Assembly (NCBI GenBank): GCA_965220665.1
Contig: CBDCQQ010000005.1
Location: 2,232,001 to 2,296,000 of the forward strand
Length of the DNA stretch: 64,000 bases
Source of the DNA: JAJDZL01 sp965220665
GTDB lineage: Bacteria > Pseudomonadota > Gammaproteobacteria > Arenicellales > JAJDZL01
Direction of reading: 5' to 3'
In this document: positions 62,412 through 64,000 of the stretch, one piece after another
How positions within the stretch are numbered: the stretch's first letter is position 1
Layout of the letters: every line of letters begins with the position of its first letter
The notes under the pieces: generated by a model
Databases searched by the model: none
The model's input: only the letters and a program-made list of their open reading frames with translations
Told to the model about the DNA's origin: nothing
Program-made: the position numbers and the translations under genes

Positions 62412-64000
62412 ATGACAGCTGTTAGCGACATTCAAATGCAGGTCATGTGGAATCGGCTCATTTCGGTTGTCGAGGAGCAGGCTATGACGCTGTTACGGAC
62501 AGCATTTTCGACTTCTGTTCGCGAAGCCGGTGATCTGTCAGCGGGGGTTTACACAACGGATGGTCGAATGTTGGCACAAGCAGTGACGGGTACACCTGGA
62601 CATGTGAATACGATGGCAGAGTCTGTACGGTATTTTCTGAACGAAATTCAACGGGATGAAATGTATGAAGGTGATTGTTATGTTACAAATGATCCGTGGA
62701 AGGGTACCGGACACTTGCACGACATCACTATGGTCTCTCCCACATTTCTCAATGGAGAGATTATTGCATTTTTCGCCTGTACCGCCCATGTCGTTGACAT
62801 TGGAGGCCGGGGATTTGGTGCTGATGCACGCTCTGTCTATGAAGAAGGACTATTGATTCCAATTCTAAAATTTGTTGAGCGTGGTCAAGTGAATCGGGAT
62901 TTGATCAAAATGATTCGCTACGGTGTGCGGGAACCAGATAAGGTAGTCGGTGATTTTTATTCGCTAGCTGCCTGTAACGAAGTGGGACATCAACGTCTGT
63001 TGGAAATGCTAAATGAAACTGGCTACGAAAGCTTGGAAGAGCTGGGTGAATTCATTTTCTCGCGTTCGCGAAATGCCACCGTGGAGCGTATCGAGTCGTT
63101 AATTCCAGAAGGCGTGTGGGCTAACAGCACCATCGTAGATGGATACGATGAGCCAATTAAACTGGTAGTCGAAATTAAACGGGTCAATCAGGAAATCGAG
63201 GTCGATTTTTCAGGAACTGATTCTGTCAGTAAATGGGGTATCAATTGTCCGATTAACTACGCTAAGGCTTATGCCAGTTATGCGCTGAAATGCATTATCG
63301 CACCCGAAGTTCCGAACAATTTCGCATCGCTTGAACCGTTCAAGATTACATCGCCTGTCAACATTCTCAATGCACAAAGACCTGCACCCGTCGCATTACG
63401 GCATGTTCTAGGTCACCTCATTCCAGACTTGGTGTTTGGAGCGTTAGCGAAGGCTTTGCCGGACTTGGTTCCTGCCGAAGGTGCGGCATCGTTGTGGAAT
63501 TTGCACATATCTGTTCGCCCGACTTCGAATTGCCAAAACAGGCAGCATGAGATTCTGATGTTCAATTCAGGGGGAACCGGTGCCCGGCCCAGTCTGGATG
63601 GGCTTTCAGCGACGGCATTTCCATCAGGTGTTCATACAATGCCAGTCGAGGCCACCGAACATACTGGCCCGATTGTGGTTTGGAAAAAAGAACTGCGTCC
63701 AGACAGTGGTGGAGATGGTCGCATGCGCGGTGGGCTTGGTCAAGTAATTGAGATTGCACCTAAAGATGGTTTTGAATTCGACTTTTCGGCGATGTTTGAC
63801 CGGGTTCATCACCCGGCTGCGGGTCGAAATGGCGGATCTCCAGGTGCAGCAGGAGTCGTACAACTTGATGACGGCACTCTTTTAAGGCAAAAAGGCTGGC
63901 AGCATGTTCCGGAAGGGAGGAGGCTGATACTAAAAGCGCCCGGTGGTGGAGGTTTTGGTCCATCTGCCGAGAGAAGTGAGGAAGCCAGGCAGTTGGACCA
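62412..64000 (+). CDS. hydantoinase B/oxoprolinase family protein (HyuB-like, 3' partial)
   Basis: B subunit partner of the preceding gene. The frame is open from ATG 62412 to the window edge (529 codons), and by comparison with the family only a short C-terminus is missing. Typical segments are the N-terminal MWNRLISVVEEQAMTLLRTAFSTSVREAGDLSAGVYT, GHVNTMAESV, TNDPWKGTGHLHDITMVSP, a Gly-rich SGGDGRMRGGLGQVIEI-like stretch, and KAPGGGGFG near the end. It starts 3 bp after the hyuA stop, so the two are coupled. Confidence 0.88.
   Translation, partial: MTAVSDIQMQVMWNRLISVVEEQAMTLLRTAFSTSVREAGDLSAGVYTTDGRMLAQAVTGTPGHVNTMAESVRYFLNEIQRDEMYEGDCYVTNDPWKGTGHLHDITMVSPTFLNGEIIAFFACTAHVVDIGGRGFGADARSVYEEGLLIPILKFVERGQVNRDLIKMIRYGVREPDKVVGDFYSLAACNEVGHQRLLEMLNETGYESLEELGEFIFSRSRNATVERIESLIPEGVWANSTIVDGYDEPIKLVVEIKRVNQEIEVDFSGTDSVSKWGINCPINYAKAYASYALKCIIAPEVPNNFASLEPFKITSPVNILNAQRPAPVALRHVLGHLIPDLVFGALAKALPDLVPAEGAASLWNLHISVRPTSNCQNRQHEILMFNSGGTGARPSLDGLSATAFPSGVHTMPVEATEHTGPIVVWKKELRPDSGGDGRMRGGLGQVIEIAPKDGFEFDFSAMFDRVHHPAAGRNGGSPGAAGVVQLDDGTLLRQKGWQHVPEGRRLILKAPGGGGFGPSAERSEEARQLD

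Noticed and set aside
1..64000. CRISPR arrays, prophage modules or rRNA genes
   Set aside because: No regularly spaced direct repeats, phage structural genes or rRNA sequence were seen anywhere in the window.

Overview
This 64 kb window looks like chromosomal DNA of a free-living, probably marine gammaproteobacterium. The base composition is moderately AT-rich. The housekeeping blocks have typical gammaproteobacterial order: tig-clpP-clpX-lon-HU gene-(tRNA-Val, tRNA-Asp)-ppiD next to fabI, and lptG/lptF back to back with pepA-holC-valS next to rsmJ. The species cannot be named from the sequence alone. Both window edges cut genes: an amidotransferase subunit at the left and an N-methylhydantoinase B-type gene at the right.

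Layout. 1-3.5 kb: the three subunits of an N-methylglutamate (or glutamate-like) synthase plus a small protein of unknown function. 3.7-5.0 kb: a convergent trimethylamine monooxygenase (Tmm) gene, separated from the previous operon by two strong hairpins. 5.2-13.8 kb: a benzoate-degradation locus of the aerobic CoA-epoxide (box) type, with benzoate-CoA ligase and an alpha/beta hydrolase on the minus strand, and boxC, boxB, a 3-hydroxyadipyl-CoA dehydrogenase and a 3-oxoadipyl-CoA thiolase on the plus strand. BoxA and BoxD are not in the window. 14.0-16.3 kb: a two-gene unit (PD-(D/E)xK-like protein plus PIN-domain protein) whose PIN gene is split by an IS630-family element; removing the element with one TA copy restores a 201-codon frame. 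17-25.4 kb: an EamA exporter and a branched-chain-amino-acid-type ABC transporter operon, with a 2.39 kb IS4-family element carrying a DruA/DUF4338-transposase fusion inserted exactly between livG and livF. 25.5-34 kb: a DUF1989-DUF1989-GcvT fusion protein, a periplasmic adaptor, a second EamA permease with a suspicious in-frame stop, tRNA-Val(CAC), a HAD hydrolase, an MFS transporter and leuCD. 34.5-35 kb: a 28-residue membrane microprotein and a DUF1127 protein. 35.5-41.7 kb: a catabolic cluster of HpaB-type monooxygenase, RidA, class III aminotransferase and a trimethylamine-dehydrogenase-like flavoprotein, followed by a convergent HAD hydrolase. 41.8-59.8 kb: tRNAs, proteostasis, fatty-acid, translation, replication and LPS-export core genes. 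60.3-64 kb: hyuA/hyuB-type hydantoinase genes.

How the genes fit together. The accessory half is a small-molecule scavenging repertoire: oxidation of trimethylamine to TMAO, capture of methylamine nitrogen and carbon through N-methylglutamate, a flavoprotein amine dehydrogenase of the TMADH family with an altered substrate pocket, a folate-type demethylase-like GcvT protein, benzoate ring cleavage and hydantoin or oxoproline hydrolysis, with matching import systems. The most unusual items are the split PIN gene and its nuclease-like partner, the DruA-transposase element that now supplies the first start codon of livF, the double DUF1989-GcvT fusion, and the HpaB/RidA/aminotransferase/TMADH-like cluster, which I cannot assign to a described pathway. 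All family assignments rest on reading the sequence; no database search was run.
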